Of a DNA stretch of 64,000 bases, positions 23,801 through 33,063 are shown piece after piece. The stretch's first letter is position 1. Each line of letters opens with the position of its first letter. This DNA is from Malachius bipustulatus (taxonomy: Eukaryota > Arthropoda > Insecta > Coleoptera > Melyridae): positions 36,234,929-36,298,928 of the forward strand of contig OU342635.1 of assembly GCA_910589415.1 (NCBI GenBank), read 5' to 3'. Position numbers and translations under genes: made by a program. The notes under the pieces are model-generated. The model searched no databases and was not told the origin of the DNA. It worked only from the letters and a program-made list of their open reading frames with translations.

Positions 23801-24589
23801 ATCGGAATATTCTCTGAGAATTTCCAAAATACCTTCTTTATCGTTATTATGGACATGCGTAATTTTCTCAAGAAAACAAGGGTCTAAGTTGTCTACGTAC
23901 CAGCGTCTGTTGTTAAGATGACATACGTCTGTCTCTTTAAAATTAATATGGTGGGCTTCAATGGGTCTTTCTAATGTTATCGTATTCGTCTTGTTACTTT
24001 GGGGTGATACTATAGGTACTGTTACTCTGAAATTTTCCGCGGTGTTAATGTTTCCTGGAATTTCATAGTGACCTAATTTTTGTTCCGGTATGAAAACCGT
24101 TCCTTTTCTAATGTTTACTGGCATGATTATTTGTGTTTGTTGGGGACCTATTTCTGTATGAAAGTACTTAATTGAAGATGGTAAATATCTTTGCAAATCA
24201 TAATTAATGCCGTTGAGTTGGACTATTCCTTTATTGTAATCAAGAATCATATTAAGTTCCTCTAAGATTTGAGTACCTAGTAAGACATCAAAATGTTCGT
24301 GAAAATTTAAAACGTAAAATTTTAAAAATTGGTCTGGACAAAAGAAATCAGTTATTAGAACTTGGTTGTGGGTTGATTGATTTAGGATGGACTTTATTGT
24401 GAATTTTTCATTGATTATTTTGTCTGAAAAATAAAGTTTCGCAATTTTGGGTGAAATTAATGAATTTGTCGCTCCTGAATCTATCAGAATTTTTAGACCA
24501 TTTACTTCCAAGTACGGTAAACTGGAATTTATAATGTTATGATTTGTTTCTATTAAGTATGGGCTTCCGAGGCTGAGACACGAAAATTT
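20741..24589 (-). CDS. pol: Errantivirus Pol (protease, RT, RNase H, integrase)
   Basis: The open frame runs from the frameshift site at 24583-24589 to a stop at 20741, with no ATG near its 5' end (first strong codon TTG at 24511). Numbering from 24511: aspartic protease motif DSGATNS with D11; reverse transcriptase with VVDFRKLN at 321-328, FLRMPFGLRNAPACF at ~387-401 and catalytic YLDD at 420-423; RNase H with TDAS at 568-571 and E608/E610; integrase zinc finger H909-x3-H913 and C943-x2-C946, then D976, D1029 and E1063. The last two are 33 residues apart, slightly less than the common 35. About 1256 residues plus ~25 from the frameshift overlap. No stop interrupts it, so a full polyprotein is possible. 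Confidence 0.93.
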   Translation of the reverse strand, partial: KFSCLSLGSPYLIETNHNIINSSLPYLEVNGLKILIDSGATNSLISPKIAKLYFSDKIINEKFTIKSILNQSTHNQVLITDFFCPDQFLKFYVLNFHEHFDVLLGTQILEELNMILDYNKGIVQLNGINYDLQRYLPSSIKYFHTEIGPQQTQIIMPVNIRKGTVFIPEQKLGHYEIPGNINTAENFRVTVPIVSPQSNKTNTITLERPIEAHHINFKETDVCHLNNRRWYVDNLDPCFLEKITHVHNNDKEGILEILREYSDVFYKDNDRLTFSSITKHKIPLTSETPIFTKSYRFPHSQKSELYKQVEELLQNNIITESSSPYSAPVFLVPKKEDKNGKKQWRMVVDFRKLNEITVEDKYPLPNISNILDILGTSKIYSKIDLKSGYHQIEIDEKDRYKTAFSTEEGHYEFLRMPFGLRNAPACFARVMNDVLKGLLNKVCLVYLDDVIILGESINDHLKNLKLVLGRLRQHQFKIQLDKSDFFLKEIEYLGHIITTTGIKPNPKLLDKIKRVKPPTTTKQIKSFLGLSGYYRKFVKNYATITKPLTECLKKGAKIEHTQRFLQAFDTIKQLLCNEPILAYPDFSKPFIVTTDASNIGLGAILSQGTIGSDRPIAYISRTLHPNEVDYTTSEKECLAIIWASSQFRPYLYGNKVTFVSDHKPLEWLFSFKEPNSKIVRWRLKLAEYDYKIVYKKGKYNTNADFLSRLEAHPINIDPETDDLLSLFAQPGDVNERNLEEIADLEETNKLIGLHTPAENKINIISDVQVTPPKVTDLSTTDVTRPRMTHFPEVECNNNPPTPTQTQDNNTIHSQQDTTSAELTITDKPLNLFKKQIIFNFSKEPKINLLKIFNKDRIEVQVTRNNYKNEIVNILKDHVTPQIVTGIYFKDEEMYEELASLVNEHFTSDVKLTFTRKILKDITDENQQKEIIEKFHKISHRGISELKTEIDRLYYWPNILNDCQRHINNCIICQQSKYERRPIKYKLETTFTPIVPFQIIYMDIFTCNKNKYLTCIDNFSKFLMYEELDSTNMVEISQKFIKLFSHYKLPKNLVTDGQFNTDLFRGLLKAYNVEHHITTPLHPNSNSPVERVHSTILEIMRSLSLNNNKSLKNNPFENAVIIYNRTIHSTTKFRPIELLFGHIDNKDILEIASNHQYNDYLNDLQNKIQVLYGKAFENINDTKEKYIEKENKQRKDHSPINTLDAFLSLSPRNKTDVPYKHVKVKRDLGNKIMTTKRKLYNKQELKPTRKYQVTHPFVSDVTKSPNSVHRNEQEPQSSPSSSS
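20815..20816 (-). promoter_or_regulatory. Splice acceptor for subgenomic env RNA
   Basis: CCCCTTTGTTTCAG on the minus strand ends directly before the env ATG. A pyrimidine-rich tract with AG at the start codon is what a spliced env message needs. The likely donor is at 26271-26272. Confidence 0.7.
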
Positions 24590-26007
24590 TCAGTTTCTCC
24601 CTGATTTTCGAAAGGGGATTCGGGAAAAGATTCTTCCTCTAAGTTGGGCTCAGTTGCAAGGAAATTTTCCTGACAGAAATAAGATTGATCATCTGAACAC
24701 ATTTCTGGTTCTTCTTCGACTTGGGGATAATTTATTTCGTTAAAGTGAATTTGTGGATTTCGCCACTGCTGAAATTGTTGACCTTGGAAATTTGAGGAAT
24801 TTGGTCTGTTTTGGTTATTGGGTCTTTGTGACATCCGGTTAATGCCACTGAAGCTTGTTGCTCCTTGATTTTGTGATTGAAAATTGGATGGTCGATTTGC
24901 CTGTATATTTTGGGGTCGACTTGGAGTGCTTTGGCGAACATAATTTGGATTTTGGGGTCGAACAGAATAATAGGGGTGTTGGTAATTCGGCCTATTATTA
25001 CTTGAGTAGTTGTTTGTGAATTGTCTTGGATTGGTGTTCATTGCAAATCTAGGCTGTTGACCAGGTAGATTTTTATTTGATTGAAAATTATTTGTTGGTT
25101 TATTCGAACTATTCATGTTAAAATAATTTTTATTTACATTAGGTGTTTCTTTCTTTGTTTCTGGGTGTTTTGAAACAAAATTAATGACAGATGGAACTGC
25201 TTCTGATAGTGTTCCATAGTTTTTCACTTCTAAGATTGTTCTTAAAAGCGGTGGACAGTTATTATACAAGACTTCTAATGCTGTCTGTTCATTTATTTCG
25301 TTGTGCGCTAACTTTTGCTCCTCTGTCAGATTAGTATCTGACTGAATTTTTAGATTTAATCGCGTTTGCGATAGTTTAATTCGTTCAACGAAATCAACTA
25401 AATTTTCTCTATGATTCATAGTTAAAAATTTAAATTGATGGGACAATGTGAGACGATCTACGTGATCTCCAAATTTAATTTTTAAAGCTGCTTTTAGCAA
25501 GTTCCAATTAGTAAGATCGGGTCTGGTTGTTGCAAAGGTCTGTGCTGGACCTGTCAATTTGCTAATAATTAAACAAAATGTATAGTCGTTTAAAGTTTCG
25601 TCTTCACTGTTTCCGTATTTGTTATAAAATTTGTCTACTCGATTGGTAAACACTTCTAAATTAGCTGGGCTGCCGTCAAATTTAGGCATGACTTCGCCAT
25701 AATTTCTGGCTGCTGCTATTAAATTTTCAGTCATATTTAAATTAACGTTATTTTCTACTTCTAAATTAGTATCGTTCAATGAGTTATTTACTGAACTATC
25801 GGGATGATTAGTCAAGTTTTGACTACTACTATTACTACTTGAAGTCGTATTAGCAATACTACTTATTGGAGAATTTAAATTTAAAGAAATATTAGAATTT
25901 TCAGAAGTATCAGTTTGAATTGTTTGAAACCATCTACCAGATGTTGTTTCAACTAAGGTATGAAATGTTAGGCTGACGTCTTCGTTGTCAGATGAGCTAC
26001 TGTTCAT
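24553..26007 (-). CDS. gag: Errantivirus Gag polyprotein
   Basis: ATG at 26005-26007, 484 residues, stop at 24553. The N-terminal third is Ser/Asn/Thr-rich. A capsid-like region starts around VMPKFDGSPANLEVFTNRVD, the usual gypsy-group capsid entry pattern, and continues through helical sequence to about residue 290. The C-terminal third is Asn/Gln/Pro-rich with no CCHC zinc knuckle, which is common for errantivirus Gag. The protein would form the particle core and bind RNA through its basic Asn-rich tail. It overlaps the pol frame at its last 12 codons, where a -1 frameshift site lies. Confidence 0.88.
   Translation of the reverse strand: MNSSSSDNEDVSLTFHTLVETTSGRWFQTIQTDTSENSNISLNLNSPISSIANTTSSSNSSSQNLTNHPDSSVNNSLNDTNLEVENNVNLNMTENLIAAARNYGEVMPKFDGSPANLEVFTNRVDKFYNKYGNSEDETLNDYTFCLIISKLTGPAQTFATTRPDLTNWNLLKAALKIKFGDHVDRLTLSHQFKFLTMNHRENLVDFVERIKLSQTRLNLKIQSDTNLTEEQKLAHNEINEQTALEVLYNNCPPLLRTILEVKNYGTLSEAVPSVINFVSKHPETKKETPNVNKNYFNMNSSNKPTNNFQSNKNLPGQQPRFAMNTNPRQFTNNYSSNNRPNYQHPYYSVRPQNPNYVRQSTPSRPQNIQANRPSNFQSQNQGATSFSGINRMSQRPNNQNRPNSSNFQGQQFQQWRNPQIHFNEINYPQVEEEPEMCSDDQSYFCQENFLATEPNLEEESFPESPFENQGETENFRVSASEAHT
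24583..24589 (-). promoter_or_regulatory. -1 ribosomal frameshift slippery site (gag-pol)
   Basis: The minus strand reads A AAT TTT in the gag frame, a standard X XXY YYZ slippery heptamer. Twelve codons remain to the gag stop. In the -1 frame a TGA lies immediately upstream and the frame is then open all the way through pol, so the shift must happen at or after this heptamer. A downstream stimulatory structure was not assessed. Confidence 0.8.
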
Positions 26008-26431
26008 GAGTAGTTAATATTTATTTATATAAATTAAGCATTGATTAAGTAATTGATCATTCGTCATTATTTCTCATTCTTATTGTTATTTAATAATAAT
26101 TATGTTGAAATAAAATTCAATAAAATTCGTATCGATAAGATATTTTATATAATTACATAAAAATCAAAATAATAAATCCTTGGTAAAAATCATTCATAAA
26201 AATTCATAAAAATTGTTTCAAAGAACATGTAATGCAATTATAGCAATTAAGGATTATTTTGATAGGACTCACCGTTTAGGTATAGTTTGAGTTCTGGAGT
26301 TTTCTGGTTACTTTGGTTTGCTAGAGTTGATTGAACTGGGAGTTGACCACACTTTTGAAGGATCAAGACTTGGAGAACCTGGAGGTGAACGGGGTTGTTC
26401 CTCTGCGGTGCGTGAAGACCTTGGTGATACA
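26008..26431 (-). other. Errantivirus 5' leader
   Basis: Non-coding sequence upstream of gag. It contains a GGTGAGTCC splice donor at about 26272. It ends abruptly at 26432, where a poly-T run of family B starts. No sequence like the LTR at 18568-18886 is found here, and I could not identify a tRNA primer binding site. Confidence 0.65.
26271..26272 (-). promoter_or_regulatory. Splice donor in errantivirus leader
   Basis: CTAAACG|GTGAGTCC on the minus strand, 264 bp before the gag ATG. Paired with the acceptor at 20815 it would give a spliced env message with a short leader. This is inferred; the consensus match is good. Confidence 0.55.
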
Positions 26432-27737
26432 GTTTTTTTTTATTTTTTTTTTTCATAAAGTTGGACCCCCTCTTCATTTTGGTGGCATTTTCAAAAATTT
26501 AATCGACGCCCTGGCGTAGAAATGTGCATGCGAAGACATCGGCAATGGGTTTTTTGCACATAACTCGCTTAATTCAACTCTGAGCATAGTAAATATCCGG
26601 TCAAAAAATGAAGAGCTCTCGAAGACGCGTAATTTGAACTTTGACTGGTCCAAATCGGTCAAACGGTTCTCGAGATATCGCATTTTCAATTTTAAGGCCC
26701 TTTCTTCAGGGTTCCGCCGCGGTGCGAATACACCGCCGTCCGTGTTCGCGTGTTTTGCATGGAAAAAATCGACTTAGGGACTTAATTTTTTTTTTCATCG
26801 ACAGACAGCAGTGTCCTCAATGATGCCTGAAATTTTGAAGTCGCTATCTCGATTAGAGGGGGAGGGGGAGGGGAAATCATAATTGAAATTCAAATTGCTA
26901 TAACTTTCGCTAATATTGGGGCGTCGGGCCCAACCAATGGGAGATGATACTTTGGAATGCCTACTTTCCGTAGTCCGATCAAGGTCTACTGGGGCTCAAA
27001 TCAAAGATAAAAGAAATTCCCGTCTGATGACGAAAAAAATTTTACCTACACACATTTTTTCATGGCAAAAAACAGTTTTAAGAAAAAAAGGGGGGGAGGG
27101 AAATCGGTTTTTCTGCGGGCATCTTGCCAATATTGGCGGAATCGAAAAAAAAAAACATTTTAAAGTAGGCATTCCAAAGTGTCATCTCCCATTGGTTGGG
27201 CCCGACGCCCCAATATTAGCGAAAGTTATAGCAATTTGAATTTTAAGTATGATTTCCCCTCCCCCTCCCCCTCTAATCGAGATAGCGACTTAAAAATTTC
27301 AGGCATCATTGAGGACACTGCTGTCTGTCGATGAAAAAAAAAATTAAGTCCCTAAGTCGATTTTTTCCATGCAAAACACGCGAACACGGACGGCGGTGTA
27401 TTCGCACCGCGGCGGAACCCTGAAGAAAGGGCCTTAAAATTGAAAATGCGATATCTCGAGAACCGTTTGACCGATTTGGACCAGTCAAAGTTCAAATTAC
27501 GCGTCTTCGAGAGCTCTTCATTTTTTGACCGGATATTTACTATGCTCAGAGTTGAATTAAGCGAGTTATGTGCAAAAAACCCATTGCCGATGTCTTCGCA
27601 TGCACATTTCTACGCCAGGGCGTCGATTAAATTTTTGAAAATGCCACCAAAATGAAGAGGGGGTCCAACTTTATGAAAAAAAAAAATAAAAATAAATTCT
27701 CGAGTCCAAGGCGGTTCGAAAGTTAGACCCTCTCTAC
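26432..27737. repeat. Repeat family B as a 1.3 kb palindrome
   Basis: The left arm (26432-26967) and right arm (27162-27737) are near-identical inverted copies around a ~195-bp loop. The right outer end reads CTCGAGTCCAAGGCGGTTCG then AAAGTTAGACCCTCTCTAC; the left arm lacks this outer ~40 bp, having been cut at the errantivirus junction. Landmarks in each arm include GCATGCGAAGACATCGGCAA, ATCGGTCAAACGGTTCTCGA, CGCCGTCCGTGTTCGCGTG and GGGGGAGGGGGAGGG. The arms differ at only a few positions, so the palindrome formed recently or is kept alike by conversion. No transposase is present. Open frames inside are mirror copies of each other and not genes. Confidence 0.9.
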
Positions 27738-27839
27738 TATATTCACGTAACATTTTATTATACATTTTTGTTCTCTGGCTCACTAATGACGACATTGTCA
27801 TTTTTTTTTAATATTAGGACACCGGTAAGTTATTGTATT

Positions 27840-30245
27840 TTCATATTTCCTGAGAAAATCCAATCAGAAGTGGTTTTACAGTTGCAGCGTTCATTGAAAG
27901 CAGCTTTGAATAATATCCCGCTTTGGGATCAAATCAAAGGGACCATCGTGGCAAATTACTGGAAGAAGTCATTGCTCAATTAGACCTGATCATCACAAAT
28001 CACGAAGCGCACCCAACGTTCCAGAGCGTCACAGCATGGATATCATGTGGTAACATGGCAAACAGGATAATAAACTGGAAGGTGGATCAAGAAACCGAAA
28101 ACTAGATCAGCCATAATAACATCACATTCTCCATAGTAAGTCATAATCCTAAACCCAAAAATAAGAAAAGGGAAGACAAATGAAAAATTGCACCGGAAGG
28201 CATTTCCAAGTTTAGTCGCCAAATCGCTGAATACCGGGACATATTTGCAGCAAAAAAAAAATGATAAAAATGAAATTTTGGCTGGGACTGCAGATGTAAT
28301 AACGGAATCTTGTAACGATGCACTCCAGAAATTATTACACCAAGTTTATCGGTGGACACACGAGACCGCCCAAATAAGAAAAAAGAAACAATACCTACTA
28401 AAAAGGTGAATATGTACAAGATTTAAGAAAAAGTGCGAAACAAAAATACAAACCAACACAAACATAGGCTTACGGCGAATACAAAACAGCTACACAGACA
28501 CTGAAAAAATATACCAGTAAGGCAAAGTCAGCGGCAGGGGCAAAACTTCTTCAAGAAATAAATTTGAGCAGAAGGGGCAGGTGATATAAAATAATCACTA
28601 ATAAATTCCAAAACATCAGCCCTCCATTAGATGAAATAGATTAAGAAGCCCAAATAACGAGACTATTCCCTTCTAAAGAGGAAATTACATGAACACCTGA
28701 AACAACGCCGAAAAGATTCGAATCGTTCATAGCGGAGGAACTGATCGAAGCAAACAAAAGAACAAAAGACAAGAAAGCACCTGGCCCCGATAGAATCCCG
28801 TTAGAAATAATCAAAGAAACAGCAAAAAACAATAGCCAAATGTTACTGAGACTGTTTAACACATTATGGAAAAAGACTGTTTTTTTCAGAAACATGGAAA
28901 GCATAGCCTCTCTGGTTCTTATAGAAAAGTCAAAAAGAACAAATGGACAGATGGAATATAGGCCAATATGTTTCCTGAATAACATACGTAAGATGTTCGA
29001 ACGGCTAATAAATCGAAGACTAGAAAGGGAAATAGAACGCACCGAAAATCAGTATGGTTTCAGTGCAGAAAAATACACAATAGATGCGTTCAAAGCAGTA
29101 ATTCAGAGTACCGAGGCAATATACCTGGTACCAAACAGGCGCAGACAACTCTGTTTTCTATTGACGTTAGATATTAAAAATGCCTTCAATTCAGCGAACC
29201 GGGAAGTGATAATTGACGAGTGGACAAACGAAATTACATTAATAAAAATTATAAAAGATTATCTTTCCCAGAGATATATAAAAAAGCAAGCTCCACAAGA
29301 TCACCTGTGGAGTTCCACAGGGGTCAAGAAGTTCCGCAGAAAAAATCCGATTATCTGGCACTCATAGTACAAGGAAAGAATGACGAGGAGATTCTACAAA
29401 GCTCTGAGACGGTTAAATATGTAGGCCTAAAGATGACAAGTCATGTTAACAATGTAACTACACAGGCCAAGAAGAGCTATGGCGCTGATGAAAATTATGC
29501 CAAACGTGCGAGGAAAATCAAACAGCACGCGAAGAGTATTTGCAGAGGTAACAATTTCCACCATCTCGTATGCATCAATGGACAAAAATGGAAATTAATT
29601 GATAGATCAGTCATTGATTGATTGATTGAACAAACTCGAACAGCTAAATCGCAGATTAGCGATCAGAATAGCTACAGTGCATAAAATTTCTAGGCGAGAG
29701 ACTGTAATGATACTAGCCAGGCTGCCACTACTAGAACTGAAAGTCAAGGAGAGATGCGATAGGAAAAAAATCAATGCAGTGGAAGCCAAACATAAATTCC
29801 TGCAAAGATGACAAGAGAGATGGAACGACTCGTAGTACAGCTGATGGAGGTACTGAGAGACTGGATAAACAGAACTCAGAACGTGGCGTATTCAATACCT
29901 ATAGACATAAGATTGGAAAAGCGACCAACAATCAATGCAAGGAGAAAATATTGGACAGTCCAGAGCACACCTTCGCTCAATGCAGAAAGTTCGACATTCA
30001 AAGAGAAGCACTCTGCCTAGAAATTGGTAAAAAATAGTGGCAAACAACTTTATACCACTCCTTTTATTGTCGGAAAAAAATTAGACGCTGACAGACACCT
30101 ATGTAAACCAGAGATAAATAGTGGCTTACAGTAATACCGAAAGGTGGTTCTAGGCTACTACGGAAGCAATGGGAGGGGTTTAGCCGGTAACAGTTCGGCA
30201 TTAGCCCGAGTGGGAAGAAACATACACCCGGGGTGTCCATGACTG
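27840..30245 (+). mobile_element. R1-clade non-LTR retrotransposon, decayed ORF2
   Basis: Pieces in order: the end of an APE-type endonuclease (PLWGSNQRDHRGKLLEEVIA at ~27917, then LDLIITNHEAHPTF), an inter-domain segment, reverse transcriptase motifs (KAPGPDRIPLEI ~28777; YRPICFLNNIRKMFERLINR ~28957; NQYGFSAEK ~29046; LDIKNAFNSANRE ~29170; GVPQGS ~29312), and a C-terminal zinc-finger-like CKEKILDSPEHTFAQC at ~29937. Many stops and shifts occur. The tail carries GGGAGGGGTTTAGCCGGTAA near 30172. The clade call rests on the NAFNSA motif and the C-x-EHT-x-C finger. Confidence 0.8.
28640..30037 (+). pseudogene. R1-like reverse transcriptase pseudogene
   Basis: RT fingers and palm are readable from about 28640 (EEIT..., then KAPGPDRIP) to GVPQGS at 29312. 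The frame then passes straight into KSDYLALIV-like sequence and SSETVKYVGLKM, which in active elements follows the catalytic YADD box by some tens of residues. The YADD box itself is missing, so about 50-60 codons are deleted near 29335. The C-terminal part (LARLPLLELKVKERC, 29724 onwards) is in other frames. No active enzyme can be made. Confidence 0.75.
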
Positions 30246-32880
30246 GTTTCCACTCTACCACTTTTGAATAATAGTTGTTTTGAATTCAAAACTACAAGCT
30301 TTGAATAATAATATGTGAAATTAGAAGAAAATTTATGAATAAATTAGAGAAATTACGAATATACGCAACGTAAGTATTCTAATGTTCTGCATGGTACACT
30401 TAACAATAAAGGTATCTTGTTTTAACTTTTGCCGGCTTTAATATGTTGATCCTGCTTAGTATTTCCATATACCTACTCTGGTTATCTGCATTTACTTTTT
30501 TTAGATGAAATATTCCAGGAACGATTATCTTGCTTCATATCCTGAAAGTTTCAGACTTCCTGGGAAAGTGAGATACTCACCTCATAATTTCATAGAAATA
30601 TGCCCTTAAACCCCATAAAATTGCGCGAACTACTCCCTGGGAACTTTGAAAGTCAAACAATAATTATTCTCAGTTATTTTATGTACATAATTTCATGCAA
30701 GTACATACATGAATATAAATATTCACAAGCAGGCTTGTGATAATTAAGAATTTACATACTTACACAAATGAAAATCCATAAAAATAAATATCCTATAAAC
30801 CTCATTAGAAGTACACCATATCATCCGCCTTTCAAATCCTAAGATAACCATAATAAGTGGAGACAACTTAGATTTAATTAGAGCTTTCAGTTCATGCTAC
30901 TAAATCAAAACTATTTGATAAATCTGCTGTCGAATACCAACCCCTATTGGTGGAGACAACTTTGAGTTCTGCAATAATTGTGTTGGTTGCCCATTATAAT
31001 CACCGAAGTTTAAAATTATTAAACTAACTTTATAGTCTGCAATTTCCATGCATTTCCATATTGCTTGAACTTATAACTGCACTACGAAGATTGAATGGAA
31101 AATTTCCCCCTAACGTGAAAATTTCACCAAGTAGTTTTACCTCCATTGTAGACAATGCTGCAATTAGCACAGCAGGTCTCTGTGAATGCGTAACACCATA
31201 ATGCTGCCGTTGAATTTGAATTATTAATTCCGGGATTTTCACTTGTTATTTAGTACTATAATTGGGTTCGCGTTCCGGGAATGTAAGATAATGCCTACTC
31301 TGAACACCCAAAACGGGGGAGTGAAGGATTTTAGGGTTATCAGAATTACCACAATATAGAGAGAGAATTGCCGAACGAGTGTAATACGAGTGCCCAAATT
31401 CGTGCTTGGAGCTCCATAAAAATAGCCTGCTAAAACAACAAAACTGAAATATACAGGCTTTAACGTATTTTGAATTTCCTGAAATTATACTTCTCATATT
31501 ACGAGGGATATTTATGAAGTTAAGGTCAAAATGTTATTACAATTTTAAATTATTTAATAATGTTGTAAAAAAAATTAAAATAAAAACATTATGAAATTAA
31601 ACTATCATCGTACCCGAGCCGGATGTTCAGCCACTCCCGTCGCTAACTTTTATTCGTTAACTTCACTCAAGTTAAGATTTAAAGACTTTTTTCTCCGTTT
31701 CTGCACCGTCTACACATGGTTAAAAGAAAAAAGAACTGCCTTTGTTGTAATTAAGTTTGTTCTTATTAAATATAATAATCAGTTCAACAAAGCAAAGAAT
31801 CAAATAATTTATTATAATCTCTTTATGCAGTATGTAGTCATATTAAGCGATAAATTCTTGATAAGATATAAAACTCAGATATAAACAACTTAAATTTTAG
31901 AGGTTGAAATTCGAGCTTGTCACTTTGGAGGTCGTCAGTGTCAAAGAGGCCAAGAAGCGAGAGTGTGATGACTCCGGGATCTCTCGAGAATTCGAAACTT
32001 CGTATCAGAATATTATTGAATATCGCTTTCCACTTCGCAAACAGAATAGTTCACAATCGTCGGCATGTGTGCAAATCTTGAACATTCATGCTCTCAAAAA
32101 ATATATTTTCATGTAAAATTTGACACTGATGAAAAGCTTGTCAAAGACCACGAAATTATAACTTGGAGTCTGACCTGCTTCACCGAATGTTATTCGAGGA
32201 AACTTTATGAAATTTTTCATGTAGAGTTCAGGATTTTCGCCTATTTATCTAGTGAAGAGTTCAAGCAACACGTCGCATGCAGTTGATAATTTTTTGCATT
32301 CCATGATTAGCTTTTTTATATGAGTGGCAGAGAGAAAAAGAGTGAAAGATTGATTAAAATCTTATCACCCTGTATAACGTCTCCTAATGAACCAATTTTC
32401 TTCAAAGTTAAAAAAAAATATTGTATGTTTTGAATTTGCCTATGTATACAAAACCCTGTATTATAATCATCCATAACTTGGTTGTGTAAGCATTTATTAT
32501 GTTTTTTTCTTTTTTTATTTCTCCTACTAGAGATATATCGTTTAGAATATGGTTTTAATTTCCATTTCATTTCGCCGTATTTACCTGCGTGTAACTGAAT
32601 TGAATGTTTAATTAAATTATGTCTGAAATAATACCCAGTTTAATGTGAAAATTACACATGGTAATTTATTATTCAAGCAGCCCTCTGAAGTCGTGCTAAT
32701 TGCTTTGCAAGATCGACTCCCCTCTTCGTCTATTATGTCGCGTCTACATTAGAGAGAATTCAGGGTGAAATATTTTGAATAATTCTAATAAAAGAAATAA
32801 ATCTTTTCATCATTTCTGTAGGTATGTACTTTTTTACAGAATACCATCAATTGATGTGTATGTTTTTACGGCCTGCTTCT
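30246..32880. other. AT-rich non-coding stretch
   Basis: No gene recognised. TCACCCTGTATAACG near 32367 looks like one outer end of a TA-site foldback element (reverse TATACAGGGTGA) without a partner close by. The open frames at 31591 and 31904 show no known motifs. Confidence 0.4.
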
Positions 32881-33063
32881 ATTGAAATCGGAATTGATTC
32901 CGGGTTGTTGTGCCGTGGTCTATGGATATTTGCTGCGAAAGTTTCGTCTACAGCTGCGGTAGACATCATTAGCGGTTACGTGTGCGCAAGCAGTAGACGA
33001 CACGTTCAAGGCAAATCTCCATAGACCACCGCACAACAGCCCAGAATCAATTACGATTTCAAT
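32881..33063. repeat. Small foldback element (183 bp)
   Basis: ATTGAAATCGGAATTGATTC on the left mirrors GAATCAATTACGATTTCAAT on the right, and inside them TGTGCCGTGGTCTATGGA mirrors TCCATAGACCACCGCACA. The centre also has a TAGAC/GTCTA pair. With ~75-bp arms it would form a long hairpin. It is GC-richer than its surroundings. No terminal motif shared with the other elements was found. Confidence 0.8.

Larger units (their letters stand above)
18568..26431 (-). mobile_element. Errantivirus-type gypsy element, 5' LTR missing
   Basis: This is an insect endogenous retrovirus-like element in the same orientation as the Elk gene. Order on the minus strand: leader with splice donor (26431-26008), gag, pol by -1 frameshift, env by splicing, polypurine tract, 3' LTR. 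All three reading frames are open, so insertion was recent. The leader is cut at about 26432, where repeat family B begins; the expected 5' LTR and primer binding site are not found. Without a 5' LTR this copy lacks its own promoter at the normal place, although transcription from the host gene could still read the sequence. Confidence 0.88.

Noticed and set aside
26247..26477. 76-codon minus-strand frame upstream of gag
   Set aside because: It begins in the poly-A start of family B and runs through the viral leader past the splice donor; it spans a recombination junction and is unlikely to be a gene.
31591..32290. Frames of 97, 70 and 73 codons in a row on the plus strand
   Set aside because: AT-rich composition, no shared motif, no splice sites joining them convincingly.
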